A stretch of 64,000 bases of DNA from Enterobacteriaceae bacterium UBA5654. Lineage in GTDB: Bacteria > Pseudomonadota > Gammaproteobacteria > Enterobacterales > Enterobacteriaceae. Made by a program: the position numbers and the translations under genes. This document shows positions 62,923 to 64,000 of this stretch, in pieces. The notes beneath the pieces are model-generated. The model was not told the origin of the DNA and made no database searches. It saw only the letters and a program-made list of their open reading frames with translations. The stretch is from positions 121,387-185,386 of the forward strand of contig DIJC01000013.1 in assembly GCA_002421005.1 (NCBI GenBank), read 5' to 3'. Each line of letters begins with the position of its first letter. Positions within the stretch are counted from its first letter, which is position 1.

Positions 62923-64000
62923 TTACCCCCTTACCCAGGCTTTGACCGTCGCCAGCGTCTGGCCTTCGCCTGTGGGTGAAATACGATACTTGCCGACGCT
63001 CGCCGGGACGATAAAGGTTTCGGCATAGCGCACGATAAAGGGTTCAAACGCGCCGGAAGGACTTTCCACCCGCGCTTCGTCGCCCTCGACCAGGTTCAGC
63101 ACGTTGACGCCGCCGTGGGTATGGTGCGTCACCGGGGCGGTAAACCAGTGGCGGCGGGTTTCGATAAACTCGCGCTCGTGCAGCCCGGTGCGCTCCTCGC
63201 GCCAGCCGTCGCCTTCCGCCAGCGGTTCAATCCGGTTAACCAGGTTCTTCATCACCCAGTCGGTATCGCGCTGCCAGTCAATCACCTGTTCACCGTGCGC
63301 AAGATGCACCGGGCGAGGCAGACCGTCCATACCCAGGCGGCCCCAGTCCCACAGCTTGAAGGTAAAAATGTAGGGCGTGGCGCTGATCTCCAGCACCATC
63401 GTCCCCGCCCCGGAGCAGTGGACCGTGCCTGCCGGAATTAAAAAGTGATCGTGCTTACGCGCCGGGATCGCGTTAACGAAACGGGCATCATCAAAGGCTT
63501 TTTCTCCGCGCTGGGCGGCATGAAGATCGGCCAGCATCGCCTGCGGCTGCGTCCCGGTTTTGGTCCCCAGAAACACCGTCGCGCCGGGGATGGCATCGAG
63601 AATGTAATAACTCTCATCCTGGGTGTAGTGCATCCCGAACTGCTGCTGGATGTATTCCGTCAGCGGATGCACCTGAAAACTGAGATTTTGCCCGCCGACG
63701 GTATCGAGAAAATCAAAACGGATCGGAAACTCCGCGCCGAAACGGGCATGGACTTTTTCGCCCAGCAGGGCGCGTGGCTCCAGCAATACCAGATCCTGGG
63801 AGGGGATCTCGATCCGCACAGCGCCGAAACGCAGTAACAGGCTGTTTTCCTCGGGCACGCAATCAAAACACCATGCGTAATTCGGCGCTGAGGGATCGAG
63901 ATCGAACTTTTCTTTCATCCACTGACCGCCCCACACGCCGGGATCGAAGAACGGCATTACCCGGAAGGGGCGCTGGGTGGTTTGCACCAGACCGGCGCGC
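62923..64000 (-). CDS. Class I mannose-6-phosphate isomerase-like protein, 5' end outside the window
   Basis: At least 358 residues of a ManA-type cupin isomerase (mannose-6-phosphate to fructose-6-phosphate). Visible motifs are QNLSFQVHPLTEYIQQQFG with QxxVHP metal and substrate residues, TQDESYYILDAIPGA (Glu ligand), and LIPAGTVHCSGAGTMVLEIS. The frame is open to the last base of the window, and the GTG at 63,987 sits mid-domain, so the start lies beyond 64,000. Four bases separate it from the IIA gene, so it is probably the first visible gene of the operon. Confidence 0.85.
   Translation of the reverse strand, partial: RAGLVQTTQRPFRVMPFFDPGVWGGQWMKEKFDLDPSAPNYAWCFDCVPEENSLLLRFGAVRIEIPSQDLVLLEPRALLGEKVHARFGAEFPIRFDFLDTVGGQNLSFQVHPLTEYIQQQFGMHYTQDESYYILDAIPGATVFLGTKTGTQPQAMLADLHAAQRGEKAFDDARFVNAIPARKHDHFLIPAGTVHCSGAGTMVLEISATPYIFTFKLWDWGRLGMDGLPRPVHLAHGEQVIDWQRDTDWVMKNLVNRIEPLAEGDGWREERTGLHEREFIETRRHWFTAPVTHHTHGGVNVLNLVEGDEARVESPSGAFEPFIVRYAETFIVPASVGKYRISPTGEGQTLATVKAWVRG

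Overview
The window is a chromosomal segment of a member of the Enterobacteriaceae. Gene order and protein lengths closely follow Escherichia coli and Salmonella around the thr operon: ettA-slt-trpR-yjjX-gpmB-rob-creABCD-arcA, then thrLABC-yaaX-yaaA-yaaJ-talB-mog-satP-yaaW-dnaK-dnaJ, and finally rpsT-ribF-ileS-lspA-fkpB-ispH. The genus cannot be fixed from the sequence alone. The chitinase plus Bcf-type fimbrial block between dnaJ and rpsT is the arrangement known from Salmonella, and relatives such as Citrobacter or Enterobacter are also possible.

Layout. Positions 1-29,200 are conserved housekeeping backbone: translation factor, murein turnover, trp repression, the carbon/energy sensors CreBC and ArcA, threonine synthesis with its attenuator, transaldolase, molybdopterin, and heat-shock chaperones with a sigma-32 promoter. 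One extra MFS transporter lies between mog and satP. Positions 29,200-49,435 are an accessory block where E. coli K-12 carries nhaAR. It holds a LysR regulator, a holin-like protein, a GH108 muramidase, a membrane-tethered ToxR-like regulator, two leaderless GH18 chitinases, a leaderless exoprotein of about 1,030 residues, an IprA/YaiV-like regulator and an eight-gene fimbrial operon matching bcfABCDEFGH. Positions 49,667-56,026 return to backbone. Positions 56,172-64,000 are a second accessory block: two cupin-type phosphoglucose isomerase genes face an operon of a class I mannose-6-phosphate isomerase, a complete mannose-family PTS (IIA, IIB, IIC, IID), a lone cellobiose-type IIC and a GH1 phospho-glycosidase.

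How the parts work together. The chitinases have no signal peptides, yet a holin and a muramidase without a signal peptide sit beside them under a ToxR-like regulator. This is the composition of a type 10 (holin/murein hydrolase) secretion system, as described for Serratia chitinases, Salmonella ChiA and Yersinia entomophaga. The novelty here is in the details. A second chitinase copy lies on the far side of the fimbrial operon and carries the same upstream element at the same spacing. An in-frame amber codon cuts the chitin-binding domain off the first chitinase. The large third exoprotein has no clear enzyme family, and no spanin genes are visible. The sugar block looks built to import a phosphorylated beta-glycoside containing glucose and/or mannose, split it and feed both products to fructose-6-phosphate; this substrate idea is inference.
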